Positions 14,041 through 23,540 of a DNA stretch of 64,000 bases are shown here, one piece after another. The stretch spans positions 5,851,864 through 5,915,863 of the forward strand of contig NZ_KK073874.1 of the NCBI RefSeq assembly GCF_000585375.1, in the 5' to 3' direction. Both the position numbers and the translations under genes were made by a program. Source of the DNA: Cryptosporangium arvum DSM 44712. GTDB lineage: Bacteria > Actinomycetota > Actinomycetes > Mycobacteriales > Cryptosporangiaceae. The notes beneath the pieces were generated by a model that saw only the letters and a program-made list of their open reading frames with translations, had not been told where the DNA came from and ran no database searches. Position 1 is the stretch's first letter. Every line of letters starts with the position of its first letter.

Positions 14041-16893
14041 TCACAGCGCGAACGCCTCCGGGGACGGGCAGCTGCAGACCAGGTTGCGGTCGCCGAACGC
14101 GCCGTCGATGCGGCGGACCGGCGGCCAGTACTTGTCGGCGGTGCGCCCCGACGGGTAGGCGCCGAGCGCGCGGTCGTACGGGTGCTCCCACTCCCCCGTC
14201 ACCATCGCGGCGGTGTGCGGGGCGTTGACCAGCGGGTTGTCGTCGGCCGGCCAGGTGCCGTCGGCGACCTGGCCGATCTCGGCCCGGATCGCGATCATCG
14301 CGTCGCAGAAGCGGTCGAGCTCGGCCAGGTCCTCGGACTCGGTCGGCTCCACCATCAGCGTGCCGGCCACCGGGAACGACATCGTCGGCGCGTGGAACCC
14401 GTAGTCGATCAGCCGCTTCGCGACGTCGTCCACGGTCACGCCGGTCGACTTGGTCAGCGGACGCAGGTCGAGGATGCACTCGTGGGCCACCAGGCCGCCG
14501 GAACCCGCGTACAGCACCGGGAACGAGTCACGCAGCCGGGCGGCGACGTAGTTCGCGGCGAGCACCGCGGTCCCGGTGGCCTCCACGAGCCCTTCGGCGC
14601 CCATCAGACGCAGGTACACCCACGGCACCGGCAGGATGCCGGCCGAGCCCCACGGCGCCGCCGAGACCGGTCCGGGGCCGGTCGCGGGCCCGGCGTCGGA
14701 ACGCAGCGGGTGGTTGGGCAGGTACGGCGCGAGGTGCGAGCGCACCGCGACCGGGCCGATGCCGGGGCCACCGCCGCCGTGCGGGATGCAGAACGTCTTG
14801 TGCAGGTTCAGGTGGCTGACGTCGGCACCGAACTTGCCGGGCTTGGCGAACCCGAGCAGCGCGTTGAGGTTCGCGCCGTCGACGTACACCTGGCCACCGG
14901 CGTCGTGCACCAGCGCGCAGACCTCGGTGATCGTCTCCTCGTACACGCCGTGCGTGGACGGGTAGGTCACCATCAGCGCGGCCAGGGAGTCCGCGTGCGA
15001 GGCGATCTTCGCCCGCAGGTCCGCCAGATCCACGTTCCCCGCGTCGTCGCAGGCGACGACCGCGACACGCAGACCCGCCATCACCGCCGACGCGGCGTTC
15101 GTGCCGTGCGCGGAGGACGGGATCAGGCAGACGTCACGATGCGCCTCGCCGCGGTCCCGGTGGTACGAGCGGATCGCCAGCAGCCCGGCGAACTCGCCCT
15201 GCGAACCCGCGTTGGGCTGCAGCGACACCGCGTCGTACCCGGTGACCTCGGCCAGCCAGTGCTCCAGGTCCGCGATCATCGCCGTGTACCCGGCGGTCTG
15301 CGACGAGGGCGCGAACGGGTGGATGCCGGCGAACTCCGGCCAGCTGACCGGCTCCATCTCGGTCGTCGCGTTCAGTTTCATCGTGCAGGAGCCGAGCGGG
15401 ATCATGCCCCGGTCGAGCGCGTAGTCCCGGTCGGAGAGGCGGCGCAGGTAACGCAGCATCGCGGTCTCCGAGCGGTGCTCGGCGAAGACCGGGTGCTCCA
15501 GGTAGCTGTCGTCACGCACCAGCGCGTCCGGGATCGCGTCCCCGGTCTCGACGTCGAGCGCGGTCACGTCCAGCGCGGCGGCGTCGATCCCGACCGCGGT
15601 CCAGACCGCACGCAGGTGCTCGACCGTGGTGGTCTCGTCGCAGGAGACGCCGATCGTGTCGTCGTCGACGCGCAGCACGTTCACCCCGGCGGAGGCCGCG
15701 GTCGCGATCACGTCGTCGGCGCGCCCGGGCACCGGTACCCGGATCGTGTCGAAGAACGGGCCCGTGACCCGCAGCCCCGCCGCCAGCACGGCGGCCATGC
15801 GGTGCGTACGCAGCGCGATCTGCTTGAGGCCCTCCGGGCCGTGCCAGACCGCGTAGGCGCCGGCCATCACCGCGAGCAGCACCTGCGCGGTGCAGATGTT
15901 GCTGGTGGCCTTCTCCCGGCGGATGTGCTGCTCGCGCGTCTGCAGGGCGAGCCGGTAGGCGGGCGCGCCGGCGGCGTCCCGGGAAACCCCGACCAGCCGG
16001 CCCGGCAGCGACCGCGCCAGGCCCTGGGAGACGGCCATGTACCCGGCGTGCGGGCCGCCGAAGCCGAGCGGGACGCCGAAGCGCTGGGCCGAGCCCACCG
16101 CGATGTCGGCGCCGAGCGAACCCGGCGAGCGCAGCAGGCACAGCCCGAGCAGGTCGGCGGCGACGGTCACCAGCGCGCCGCGCTCGTGGGCGGCCTCGAT
16201 CCACGGGCGCGGGTCACGCAGGACGCCGGAGCTGCCCGGGTACTGGATCAGCACCCCGAAGTACGGCGTGTCCGGCAGTTCGTCCGCGACGACCAGGTCG
16301 ATGCCGAGCGGCTCCGCCCGGGTACGCAGCACGGCGAGCGTCTGCGGGTGGACGTCCGGGTGCACGACGAAGGTGTCGGACTTGATCTTCTTGGCCGAGC
16401 GCCGGGCCAGCGTCATCGCCTCGGCGGCCGCGGTCGCCTCGTCGAGCAGCGAGGCGCCGGACACCGGCAGCCCGGTCAGGTCGCTGACGACGGTCTGGAA
16501 GTTCAGCAGGGCCTCGAGCCGGCCCTGCGAGATCTCCGGCTGGTAGGGCGTGTAGGCGGTGTACCAGGCCGGGCTCTCCAGGACGTTGCGGCGGATCACC
16601 GGAGGGGTGACCGTGTCGTGGTACCCGAGGCCGATCATCTGGGTCATCGGGCGGTTGCGTGCCGCCAGCGTGCGCAACGCGGCGGTGGCCTCGGGCTCGG
16701 AGAGCGCGGGCGGCAGGTCGAGCGAGTCGCCGAGCCGGATCGACGCCGGGATCGCCGCGCTCAGCAGCGCCTCGACCGAGGGCTGACCGACGGCGTCCAG
16801 CATCGTGGAGACGTCATCGGCGGACGGGCCGATGTGACGACGGGAGAACGGGCTGACGGCAGCGAGGGACGCGAGCGACGGACGGTCGGTCAT
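14041..16893 (-). CDS. gcvP: Glycine dehydrogenase (decarboxylating), P-protein
   Basis: This 950-residue protein is the full-length single-chain P-protein of the glycine cleavage system. It decarboxylates glycine with pyridoxal phosphate and passes the aminomethyl group to lipoyl-GcvH. Both homologous halves are present: the N-terminal half has [14 protein letters not shown] and [13 protein letters not shown], and the C-terminal half has [18 protein letters not shown] with the PLP lysine at residue 699. A tandem glycine riboswitch lies directly upstream. Transcription follows the gcvH-garA-ftsR block on the same strand, matching mycobacterial gene order. Confidence 0.98.
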   Translation of the reverse strand: MTDRPSLASLAAVSPFSRRHIGPSADDVSTMLDAVGQPSVEALLSAAIPASIRLGDSLDLPPALSEPEATAALRTLAARNRPMTQMIGLGYHDTVTPPVIRRNVLESPAWYTAYTPYQPEISQGRLEALLNFQTVVSDLTGLPVSGASLLDEATAAAEAMTLARRSAKKIKSDTFVVHPDVHPQTLAVLRTRAEPLGIDLVVADELPDTPYFGVLIQYPGSSGVLRDPRPWIEAAHERGALVTVAADLLGLCLLRSPGSLGADIAVGSAQRFGVPLGFGGPHAGYMAVSQGLARSLPGRLVGVSRDAAGAPAYRLALQTREQHIRREKATSNICTAQVLLAVMAGAYAVWHGPEGLKQIALRTHRMAAVLAAGLRVTGPFFDTIRVPVPGRADDVIATAASAGVNVLRVDDDTIGVSCDETTTVEHLRAVWTAVGIDAAALDVTALDVETGDAIPDALVRDDSYLEHPVFAEHRSETAMLRYLRRLSDRDYALDRGMIPLGSCTMKLNATTEMEPVSWPEFAGIHPFAPSSQTAGYTAMIADLEHWLAEVTGYDAVSLQPNAGSQGEFAGLLAIRSYHRDRGEAHRDVCLIPSSAHGTNAASAVMAGLRVAVVACDDAGNVDLADLRAKIASHADSLAALMVTYPSTHGVYEETITEVCALVHDAGGQVYVDGANLNALLGFAKPGKFGADVSHLNLHKTFCIPHGGGGPGIGPVAVRSHLAPYLPNHPLRSDAGPATGPGPVSAAPWGSAGILPVPWVYLRLMGAEGLVEATGTAVLAANYVAARLRDSFPVLYAGSGGLVAHECILDLRPLTKSTGVTVDDVAKRLIDYGFHAPTMSFPVAGTLMVEPTESEDLAELDRFCDAMIAIRAEIGQVADGTWPADDNPLVNAPHTAAMVTGEWEHPYDRALGAYPSGRTADKYWPPVRRIDGAFGDRNLVCSCPSPEAFAL

Positions 16894-16925
16894 CGAGAGC
16901 TCCGGGGGTGTCAGGACACGGCGGA

Positions 16926-17121
16926 CCGGTCTCCCCCTCTGTCATCGGTACCTGAGAGCTTCACCCGATAAACCTGGGCTTGCACCGTCGGTGAGGCGCG
17001 TCACTGCGCCTGCTTTCCAGAGTCGCCCGCACCGCACGGTCCGTGGGCCTGAGAGGTTCCGGGGAGGTTGCTCCTTCGGCGCCCTGAGCCGGCTGCCCAA
17101 GGACTCTCCCGCACGGGGTGA
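16926..17121 (-). promoter_or_regulatory. Tandem glycine riboswitch before gcvP
   Basis: Reading the minus strand from 17121, the first aptamer has GCGGGAGAGTCC, GGCGCCGAAGGAGCAA and CCTCTCAGG. The second has GCGACTCTGGAAAGC, CACCGACGGTGCAAG, GAAGCTCTCAGG and a terminal GACAGAGGGGGAG. These are the hallmark elements of the glycine riboswitch, in two copies, ending about 30 bases before the gcvP start. In this class glycine binding switches on the downstream cleavage gene. Confidence 0.93.
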
Positions 17122-17139
17122 TGACGCGCTACAAACCTA

Positions 17140-17781
17140 TCAGCCGGTGCGACGGGTCGCCCGGCGGCGGGAGAGCTCGTCGGACTCGGAGCGGGACGCC
17201 GGGGCCGGGCTGCCGTTGGCGCGCTCGCCCGGCAGCTTCGCCAGCGAGCCCTCGATCTCGCGGAAGGCACCTCCGACGGCGATGCCGAACACACCCTGAC
17301 CGCCCTGCAGCAGGTCGACGACCTCTTCCGGCGAGGTGCACTCGTAGACCGTGGTGCCGTCCGAAAGCAGCGTGATCCGGGCCAGGTCCTCGACGCCCCG
17401 CGCACGCAACTGGTCGACCGCCAACCGGATGTTCTGCAGCGAGACACCCGCGTCCAGCAGCCGCTTGACGATCTTCAGGACGAGGATGTCGCGGAACGAG
17501 TACAGCCGCTGGCTGCCGGAGCCCTGCGCGCCCCGGATGCTCGGCTCGACCAGCCCGGTGCGGGCCCAGTAGTCCAGCTGCCGGTACGTGATGCCGGCCA
17601 CGTGACACGCGGTCGGACCCCGGTAACCCACGTTCTCGTCCGGGCCCGACCCGGGTTCCGGCTCGAACAGGACGCCTTGGCCGTCGTAACCGCCGCCGGC
17701 GTAACTGTCGAGAGGAAACCCGTCGGGCACGGAAGGCACCCCGGGAACCGGGAGCCCGGCCGTACCGTCGCGCTTGACCAC
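17140..17781 (-). CDS. MerR-family regulator (Rv1830-like)
   Basis: This 213-residue protein has a disordered Gly/Pro-rich N terminus (about 1-50), then a MerR winged helix (YRQLDYWARTGLVEPSIRG; DILVLKIVKRLLDAGVSLQN). The C-terminal part is not a metal-binding type (SDGTTVYECTSPEEVVDLLQ). Length, order and position between the bifunctional nuclease and gcvP match Rv1830 of Mycobacterium. GTG 17781 has GGAGG six bases upstream, which decides the start over the longer frame from 17850. It is probably autoregulated; see the palindrome at 17921. Confidence 0.88.
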   Translation of the reverse strand: MVKRDGTAGLPVPGVPSVPDGFPLDSYAGGGYDGQGVLFEPEPGSGPDENVGYRGPTACHVAGITYRQLDYWARTGLVEPSIRGAQGSGSQRLYSFRDILVLKIVKRLLDAGVSLQNIRLAVDQLRARGVEDLARITLLSDGTTVYECTSPEEVVDLLQGGQGVFGIAVGGAFREIEGSLAKLPGERANGSPAPASRSESDELSRRRATRRTG

Positions 17782-17920
17782 CGCTGACCTCCGCGCGTGT
17801 GCCGATCCACTGTGCCCCCGAGACCTCGACGGTAGGAGGACGGTGAACACCGGTCAACGTCCGGCGGCGGCGTGTCGCGACATCTCTGCGCAACAAAAAA
17901 GCATACATTACTTCAAAACG

Positions 17921-17933
17921 GGGCATAATGCCC
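17921..17933. promoter_or_regulatory. Palindrome in the MerR upstream gap
   Basis: GGGCATAATGCCC is a perfect 13-bp palindrome around a central A. It lies in a strikingly AT-rich stretch (17889-17945), 140 bp before the MerR start at 17781 and 56 bp after the nuclease stop. It could be the MerR binding site. TATGCT and a T-run lie just downstream on the minus strand. Confidence 0.4.
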
Positions 17934-17988
17934 AGAATGCTGTTCCGCCCGGTGTACTGACGGTATTCCCCCTACCGGCACTACGTCC

Positions 17989-18456
17989 TCAGCTTCCGGC
18001 GAAATCCTCCGGCGAAATCGTGTCGAGAAATTCGCGGAACTTCGCGACTTCGTCCTCCTGCTCGTCCGGGATGATGATCCCGGCTTCCTCGAGCACCGCC
18101 TCCGCGCAGGTGATCGTGACCCCCACGCGCAGCGCGAGCGCTATCGCGTCGGACGGCCGCGAGCTGACCCGCACGCCGTCACCGATGACCAGTTCCGCGT
18201 AGAACACGTTGTCGCGCAACTCGACGATCTCGACCTTGCGCAGCGGCGCGTCCAGCGCCCCGAGGACGTCCTTGAGCAGGTCGTGGGTCAGCGGCCGGGT
18301 CGGCCGCACCCCCTGCTGCTCGAACGCGATCGCCGTGGCCTCCACCGGGCCGATCCAGATCGGCAAGTAACGATCACCGGCGACCTCCTTGAGCAGGACG
18401 ATCGGCTGGTTGTTCGGTAGCTCGACCCGCACACCGACGACGTTGAGCTCCTTCAC
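17989..18456 (-). CDS. Bifunctional nuclease family protein (DUF151)
   Basis: This 155-residue protein starts at GTG 18456, giving VKELNVVGVRVELPNNQPIV, which aligns with Rv1829. The conserved core includes DRYLPIWIGPVEATAIAFEQ, RPLTHDLLKDV and SSRPSDAIALALRVG, hallmarks of the bifunctional nuclease/DUF151 family. The biochemical role in actinobacteria is unclear; RNase/DNase activity is reported for plant members. It sits between the two MerR genes, exactly as in mycobacteria. An in-frame ATG at 18480 would add eight residues. Confidence 0.92.
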   Translation of the reverse strand: MKELNVVGVRVELPNNQPIVLLKEVAGDRYLPIWIGPVEATAIAFEQQGVRPTRPLTHDLLKDVLGALDAPLRKVEIVELRDNVFYAELVIGDGVRVSSRPSDAIALALRVGVTITCAEAVLEEAGIIIPDEQEDEVAKFREFLDTISPEDFAGS

Positions 18457-18595
18457 CCGTGCCTCACCCAGCCTCCGCACTCACGCGCGCAGGGCCCGGC
18501 GAGGCCCCACCGCGCGTCCTAGCTTGCCTCTGTCGAACGTACACGCCGAGCCCTCGCACGGCGCGGCGCGCTCGGCCTCCGGGAGAGCGCCTCGC

Positions 18596-19309
18596 TCAGC
18601 CGCCGAGGGAGCCGCGCAGGCGCGCCTGGACGAGCGCCGTGTGCAGCCGCAGGGAGAGCGCCGCGAGCTCGCGTACGACCTCCTCCGCGCGGGCCTTCGC
18701 CTCGGGGCCGCGCTGGCGCGCCACCGGGGCCACGACCTGCTCGAACAAGCCCACCTCGCGATCGGCCGCGGTGCGGTAACCACGCAGGTGTCGCGGCTCG
18801 AGGCCGAACTCGGCCATCCGGGCGACGGTCTCGGCGACCACCACCCCGTCCGCGTCGTACCAGCCGGCTCCGCGCGCGGTGATCAGACCGAAATTCTCGA
18901 TCTGCTTCAGCTGTGCGTCGGTGATGCCGGTCCGTTCGAGTAGTTCCGATCGAGAAAGTCGGACATCAATCTCAGGTCGGGAGAAATCGCCCGCCTCTGG
19001 CAGGGTCTCGGAGTCCACCAGCTCACGGCCCGGGGACGGCGCACCCCGCCCGGACCCCTGGAGGTGTTCCCGGATCACGCGCAGCGGGAGGTACTGGTCC
19101 CGCTGCGCGGCCAGGACGTACCGCAGCCGATCGACGTCCTCCGACGAGTATTTGCGGTAACCCGCCGGAGTGCGCTCCGGTTCCACGAGCCCTTCGGACT
19201 CGAGGAACCGGAGCTTGGAGATCGTCGTGTCCGGGAACTCCGGCCGGAGCTGGGCGAGAACCTCGCCGATGCTCAGAAAGGACCGGGCGGAGGACCCGGA
19301 CGGCGTCAC
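18596..19309 (-). CDS. ftsR: MerR-family regulator, FtsR (Rv1828-like)
   Basis: This 237-residue protein has an N-terminal MerR domain (FLSIGEVLAQLRPEFPDTTI; KLRFLESEGLVEPERTPAGY) and a second HTH-like C-terminal half (SRSELLERTGITDAQLKQIE). In Corynebacterium glutamicum the MerR protein next to odhI, FtsR, activates ftsZ; position and sequence here match it and Rv1828. Its GTG start overlaps the garA stop by four bases (GTGA), so translation is coupled to garA. Confidence 0.9.
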   Translation of the reverse strand: MTPSGSSARSFLSIGEVLAQLRPEFPDTTISKLRFLESEGLVEPERTPAGYRKYSSEDVDRLRYVLAAQRDQYLPLRVIREHLQGSGRGAPSPGRELVDSETLPEAGDFSRPEIDVRLSRSELLERTGITDAQLKQIENFGLITARGAGWYDADGVVVAETVARMAEFGLEPRHLRGYRTAADREVGLFEQVVAPVARQRGPEAKARAEEVVRELAALSLRLHTALVQARLRGSLGG

Positions 19310-19776
19310 TGCGCGACCCCCTCCGCAGCCCGCTTCGGGCCACTGAGGAAGACGAGCCGGAACTTGCCGACCTGCACTTCGTCGCCGTTCGCCAGCGTGG
19401 CCGACTCGACCCGCTCGCGGTTGACGTAGGTGCCGTTGAGGCTGCCGACGTCGCGGACCACGAACACACCGGCCTCGCGGCGGAACTCGGCGTGCCGGCG
19501 CGACACGGTGACGTCGTCGAGGAAGATGTCGCTCTCCGGGTGACGCCCGGCGGTCGTGACGTCGGAGTCCAGGAGGAACCGGCTACCCGCGTTGGGGCCA
19601 CGCCGGACGACGAGCAGCGCCGAACCGGCCGGGAGGCTCTCCGCGATGCGGGTGCCTTCGGGGTCGTTACCGCCGCCGGCCTCCGACGCCTCGACGACGG
19701 CGTCGTCAATGGCGCCGAGGATCATCGTCGAGGTGACGTCCACCTGCTGCTGATCGTCCTCGGAATGGCGGCTCAT
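19306..19776 (-). CDS. garA: FHA-domain regulator GarA/OdhI
   Basis: This 156-residue protein has an acidic N-terminal tail with a Thr-containing segment (DVTSTMILGAID), where GarA/OdhI is phosphorylated by PknB/PknG-type kinases. An FHA domain follows at about residues 55-140 (GSRFLLDSDVTTAGRHPESD; VSRRHAEFRRE; SLNGTYVNRERVE). In mycobacteria and corynebacteria it controls 2-oxoglutarate dehydrogenase and glutamate metabolism. ATG 19776 has GGAGG six bases upstream. Gene order gcvH-garA-ftsR matches Rv1826-Rv1828. Confidence 0.93.
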   Translation of the reverse strand: MSRHSEDDQQQVDVTSTMILGAIDDAVVEASEAGGGNDPEGTRIAESLPAGSALLVVRRGPNAGSRFLLDSDVTTAGRHPESDIFLDDVTVSRRHAEFRREAGVFVVRDVGSLNGTYVNRERVESATLANGDEVQVGKFRLVFLSGPKRAAEGVAQ

Positions 19777-20022
19777 CGCACACCTCCGGCGTTGCGGGCC
19801 CGCAGGCACGGCGGAGCGAGTGCTGGAGGGGCACCCTTCAAGTTCGATCGCCTCCCGGTCTTCGTCTGTCGGCCGCTCGCGCGGCTGAGTACCTGCGTGG
19901 GGTTTCTGCGACCCAGTTTGGCAGACCCGGTCGCAGCGAGGGGACGACCACCTGCCTCACGACGAGGTGTTCGACCCACGAAGCCTAGTGCAACCAGGTG
20001 AGCAGCCGCGCGGCGGCGGCTA

Positions 20023-20406
20023 CTACTCCTTCTCGGTCAGCTCGCGGTACTCCTCGGCCGAGAGCAGGGAGTCGAGCACGCCCGCGTCGTCGACCTCGAC
20101 CTCGAGCATCCAGCCACCGCTGTAGGGCTCGCCGTTGATCAGCTCCGGCTGGTCGTCGAGAGCCTCGTTCTTCGCGGTCACGGTGCCGGTGACCGGCGCG
20201 TAGACGTCCGAGACGCTCTTGGTCGACTCGACCTCGCCGACCGCCTCGCCCGCGGTGATCGTGTCCCCCACATCGGGCAGTTGCACGAACACGATGTCGC
20301 CCAGCGAGTCCTGGGCGTAGTCGGTGATACCGATGCGGACGATGCTCCCGGTGGTCACGCGGATCCACTCGTGCTCGTTGGTGTACCGCAGATCGTCGGG
20401 GATCAC
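20023..20406 (-). CDS. gcvH: Glycine cleavage system H protein
   Basis: This 127-residue lipoyl carrier of the glycine cleavage system contains [32 protein letters not shown] and the lipoylation segment [14 protein letters not shown], whose Lys carries lipoate. It shuttles the aminomethyl group from GcvP to GcvT. The start is GTG 20406 behind GGAAGG. gcvP lies about 3 kb downstream on the same strand. No gcvT is visible in the window except the GcvT-like domain of the dimethylglycine oxidase. Confidence 0.96.
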   Translation of the reverse strand: MIPDDLRYTNEHEWIRVTTGSIVRIGITDYAQDSLGDIVFVQLPDVGDTITAGEAVGEVESTKSVSDVYAPVTGTVTAKNEALDDQPELINGEPYSGGWMLEVEVDDAGVLDSLLSAEEYRELTEKE

Positions 20407-20434
20407 GGTCTGTTCCTTCCTCGGGTCAGGGGAT

Positions 20435-21394
20435 TCAGTCGACCGGCTCGGCGTACCGAGGCGTCGCCGGGGACAGCGTCGCTGAGACGGTGACCGGGTC
20501 CGGCGCGTCGATCTGCAACTTACCGCCGGCGTCCTCGACGGAGTCGACGACACCACCGGGGATCGCGAGAGCCGCGCGCATCGTCTCCGGGTCTCCGATC
20601 GCGAGCAACGTGTACGGCCCGCTCAGATCGTGGTTGCCGACCAGCAGGTGATTGTTCTCGGTGTCCAGGAACGCCGTCGACGCGACGATCCGCACCGGAC
20701 TCCCGGTGCGCCCGCCCATCTGCATCGCCTCGGCGCCGGCCCCGCGCAGCTCCTCCACCGCGTCGAGGACGACCTCGGCACGGAGCGCCGAGGAACCCGG
20801 GCGGAACACCAGCCGCAGCCCCTGCCCCTCGGCGGGGATCGTGCCGGCCAGGATGCCCAGCTCCTCGGACCGGCGCTCCAGGTCCTCCTGGACGGTCTGC
20901 GAGCCCTCCGCGGCCGAGCTCAGCGTCCGGCGGCGCTCCTGCAGTTCGGCGATCTCGGACCGGAGCCGCTGCTCCCGGCTGTCCAGCTCGTCGAGGATGC
21001 GGACCAGATCCTCCTGCCGGGCGCCGGCCAGCGCGCCGTCCTTCTCGTTGCGGCGCAGCTGGGCGGCGAGGCTGACGCCGAGCAGTGCGCAGAGCGCGAC
21101 CACGGCGACCTTCATCCACCAGCGGCGCGAGCTCTCCCGCGGACGCCGGTGCGCCGGGGACGGCCCGCCCGCGTCCGGGCGCGCGGGCCGCCGGGCCGGC
21201 ACCAGCTCCCGGCCCGGGGTGCCCGGCTCGTCCGCCGCGGTGCCGTCCGCCGCCGCGGTGCCGTCCGCCGGCTCCGGGGACGTGGTCGGCGAGCGCGGCG
21301 CCGGCGCCCGGGTGGCCGGAGCGGGGGTCGGCAGCGGCACGGTGATGGCCTCGGTGACCGCGTCGTCGTCAGGGGTGGGATCGGTCATCGTCAC
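20435..21394 (-). CDS. DUF881 membrane protein (second copy)
   Basis: This 319-residue protein has a long Pro/Ala-rich cytoplasmic tail (1-95), one transmembrane helix (about 97-113: [18 protein letters not shown]), a coiled coil ([20 protein letters not shown]) and the extracellular DUF881 domain ([20 protein letters not shown]). DUF881 proteins flank the small basic protein in most actinobacteria near cell-division genes; their function is unknown. The GTG start overlaps the small basic protein stop by four bases (GTGA). Confidence 0.9.
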
Positions 21395-21723
21395 GCCCGG
21401 AAGATGTGGCGCCGGATCGCCGCCACGTTGCCGAAGATTCGCACGCCGAGCACGACCACGACGCCTGTGGAGAGCTGCCCGCCGACGCCGAGCTTGTCAC
21501 CGAGGTACACGATCAGCGCCGCCACCAGCACGTTGGACACGAACGAGACGACGAACACCTTGTCGTCGAAGATGCCGTCCAGCCGCGCCCGGACGCCGCC
21601 GAACACCGCGTCGAGCGCGGCCACCACCGCGATCGGGAGGTACGGCTCGAGACCGGTCGGCACCGACGGCTCGAACACGAGACCGACGACGACGCCGACG
21701 ATCAGCGCCAGCGCGGGAATCAA
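21391..21723 (-). CDS. sbp: Small basic protein (DUF1290)
   Basis: This 110-residue membrane protein has about three helices (IPALALIVGVVVGLVF; PIAVVAALDAVFGG; FVSNVLVAALIVYLG) and the conserved motif FGGVRARLDGIFDDKVFVVS of the Sbp/DUF1290 family. In Bacillus it sits in the division cluster; its exact role is not settled. The start is TTG 21723 with GGAGG six bases upstream. It overlaps the preceding DUF881 stop (TTGA), so the three genes are translationally coupled. Confidence 0.9.
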   Translation of the reverse strand: MIPALALIVGVVVGLVFEPSVPTGLEPYLPIAVVAALDAVFGGVRARLDGIFDDKVFVVSFVSNVLVAALIVYLGDKLGVGGQLSTGVVVVLGVRIFGNVAAIRRHIFRA

Positions 21724-22697
21724 TTCGAACCTCCGGTCGGGCGGGACGGGGGTGGCGTGGACGCGGCCGGGCCGGTCGTCCCCGAGGGGGTGCCGCCGGG
21801 CGCCGCCGACGCGGAGGGTGCCGCCGGCGACTCGGCGACACGCAGCTCCGGCTCCGAGCCGGCCGGCAGTTTCAACTCGTCGTCGCGGCGCAGGTCGAAG
21901 CCCATCTTGTAGTCCTTGACGTACGACTGGAACCGGCGCACCGCGGGGTCCCGCAGCAGCCGGCGGTAGAGCTGGTCGGAGTCGCCGATCGCGGTGATCG
22001 TGTACGGGTTGTCCACCGGGCGGAAATCGACGAGGACGGCCGAACCGGCCGACCGGATGGCCGACAGCGCGGTCAGCCGCTGGCCGTCGACAGCGACCGC
22101 CTCGGCGCCGGACGCCCAGATCGCGTTCGCGAGGCTCTGCAGGTCGCGGTCCTGCACCAGGAACGCCTCGGCGTCGCCGACCGGCACCCCGGTCACCGGG
22201 TCGCGGGTGGGTTCGCCGTCGGAGACCTCCAGCACGATGCCCTCGCCGGTGACCGCGAGCAGCCCGGTGGCGGCCTCGGTGTCACGCACGCGGCGGGACA
22301 GCGCGCGGCCGCTGTCGTTGTTCGTCAGCGCCCTGTCCTGGGCCTCGGCCACCTCTTCCCGGCGATCGTCGGCCTGCTTCTGCAGCTCGTCGGTGGTGGA
22401 CTGGGCCCGGCGGATCTCGGCCGCGAGCGCGTCCCGGGTCTTCGCGGCCGCGGGCGCGGTGTCGACGGTCTCCTTGTACGCGATCGCCAGCACGACGCCG
22501 ATCACCGCGGCGCACGCGACGGTGAGCAGGCCACGCCCCCGGCGGGCCAGGCGGGACGGCGGCTCGCCGGCCTCCCGGCGCCCGGCCGCGGCGGCGTACC
22601 CGGGGTCGAGGTGGTTGTTCATCAGGTCGGCCAGCATCGTGAGGCCGGGCGAGGGGGGCGCGTCCTTGCCGAACAGACGGAACTTCGGCTCGGTCAC
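21720..22697 (-). CDS. DUF881 membrane protein (first copy)
   Basis: This 325-residue protein has a cytoplasmic N terminus, one helix at about 55-72 (LLTVACAAVIGVVLAIAY), a coiled coil (EIRRAQSTTDELQKQADDRR), then a DUF881 domain (TGEGIVLEVSDGEP; NAIWASGAEAVAVDGQRLTA; NPYTITAIGDSDQL) and a Ser/Pro/Thr-rich tail. It pairs with the second copy around the small basic protein, as in Rv1823-Rv1825. The GTG start overlaps the pgsA-like stop by four bases. Confidence 0.9.
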   Translation of the reverse strand: MTEPKFRLFGKDAPPSPGLTMLADLMNNHLDPGYAAAAGRREAGEPPSRLARRGRGLLTVACAAVIGVVLAIAYKETVDTAPAAAKTRDALAAEIRRAQSTTDELQKQADDRREEVAEAQDRALTNNDSGRALSRRVRDTEAATGLLAVTGEGIVLEVSDGEPTRDPVTGVPVGDAEAFLVQDRDLQSLANAIWASGAEAVAVDGQRLTALSAIRSAGSAVLVDFRPVDNPYTITAIGDSDQLYRRLLRDPAVRRFQSYVKDYKMGFDLRRDDELKLPAGSEPELRVAESPAAPSASAAPGGTPSGTTGPAASTPPPSRPTGGSN

Positions 22698-23320
22698 GCC
22701 GCCAGCTCTCTCCGCGCGGAACGGACCAGCGACCCGGTCTGCACGACGTAGAGCGCCGCGGCCCACCAGTAAAGCCCGACGCCCCAGATCGCGAACGCCC
22801 AGCCGACCGGCATCGCGACCGCGCCGACGACGCCGTCCTGCCCGCCGAGCAGCAGCAGCGGGAACGCGTAGAGCAGGTTGAACGTCGCGGCTTTGCCGAT
22901 GTAGTGCACGGGCAGCGACTCGTAGCCGTACCGGCGCAGCACCAGCAGACCCACCCAGAGCACGGCGTCGCGGACGACGAGCGCGAGCGCCAGCCACCAC
23001 GGGATGATGTCGCGGATCGCGAACGTCACGACCGTGGTGAAGACGTAGAGCCGGTCGGCGAGCGGGTCGAGCAGCTGGCCGATCCGGCTGACCTGACCCC
23101 AGGCCCGGGCCAGCGCCCCGTCGAGCCAGTCGGAGAACCCGCTGACGACGAGCACGAGGAACGCGAGCAGGTCCGCCCGGGCGACCAGGACGAGGTAGAC
23201 GAACACCGGGACGCCGAGCAACCGCAGCGCGCTCAACGCGTTGGGCACGGTCAGCACCCGCGCGGTGACCGGCGGGTCGGCTTCCACCGGTGCCGGTGCC
23301 ACCTCGGATGCCTCGGGCAC
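22694..23320 (-). CDS. CDP-alcohol phosphatidyltransferase (PgsA2-like)
   Basis: This 208-residue membrane enzyme contains the complete motif D-x2-D-G-x2-A-R-x8-G-x3-D-x3-D as SDWLDGALARAW followed by GQLLDPLAD. It transfers a phosphatidyl group from CDP-diacylglycerol to an alcohol acceptor. Position at the head of the DUF881-sbp-gcvH block matches Rv1822 (pgsA2); the acceptor is uncertain (glycerol phosphate or cardiolipin synthesis). GTG 23320 has GGGGAGG six bases upstream, which decides the start. The first gene of a tightly overlapping operon. Confidence 0.9.
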   Translation of the reverse strand: MPEASEVAPAPVEADPPVTARVLTVPNALSALRLLGVPVFVYLVLVARADLLAFLVLVVSGFSDWLDGALARAWGQVSRIGQLLDPLADRLYVFTTVVTFAIRDIIPWWLALALVVRDAVLWVGLLVLRRYGYESLPVHYIGKAATFNLLYAFPLLLLGGQDGVVGAVAMPVGWAFAIWGVGLYWWAAALYVVQTGSLVRSARRELAA

Positions 23321-23540
23321 GACCAGCCTCCCCACCGCTGTTGGTACGGGCCCGATCGGCTCCGTACCCGCCCATGCTGCCACCTCGGACCGACAGCGGG
23401 GCGACCGCCGGGCGTCCGGTGGCGCCCGACACTCCGCCGCGACGCTGATCACCTCGCCGTTTCCTCAGCTCAGGGCGTTGTGGGTCGAGTGACGAAGTGA
23501 CCACACGGATGTGGCCCGAGTCCGACCGAGGAGAACGCCG

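Noticed and set aside
13864-16971. 1,035-codon plus-strand frame opposite gcvP
   Set aside because: Shadow of gcvP; composition is His/Arg/Val-rich with no domain, and gcvP is unmistakable.
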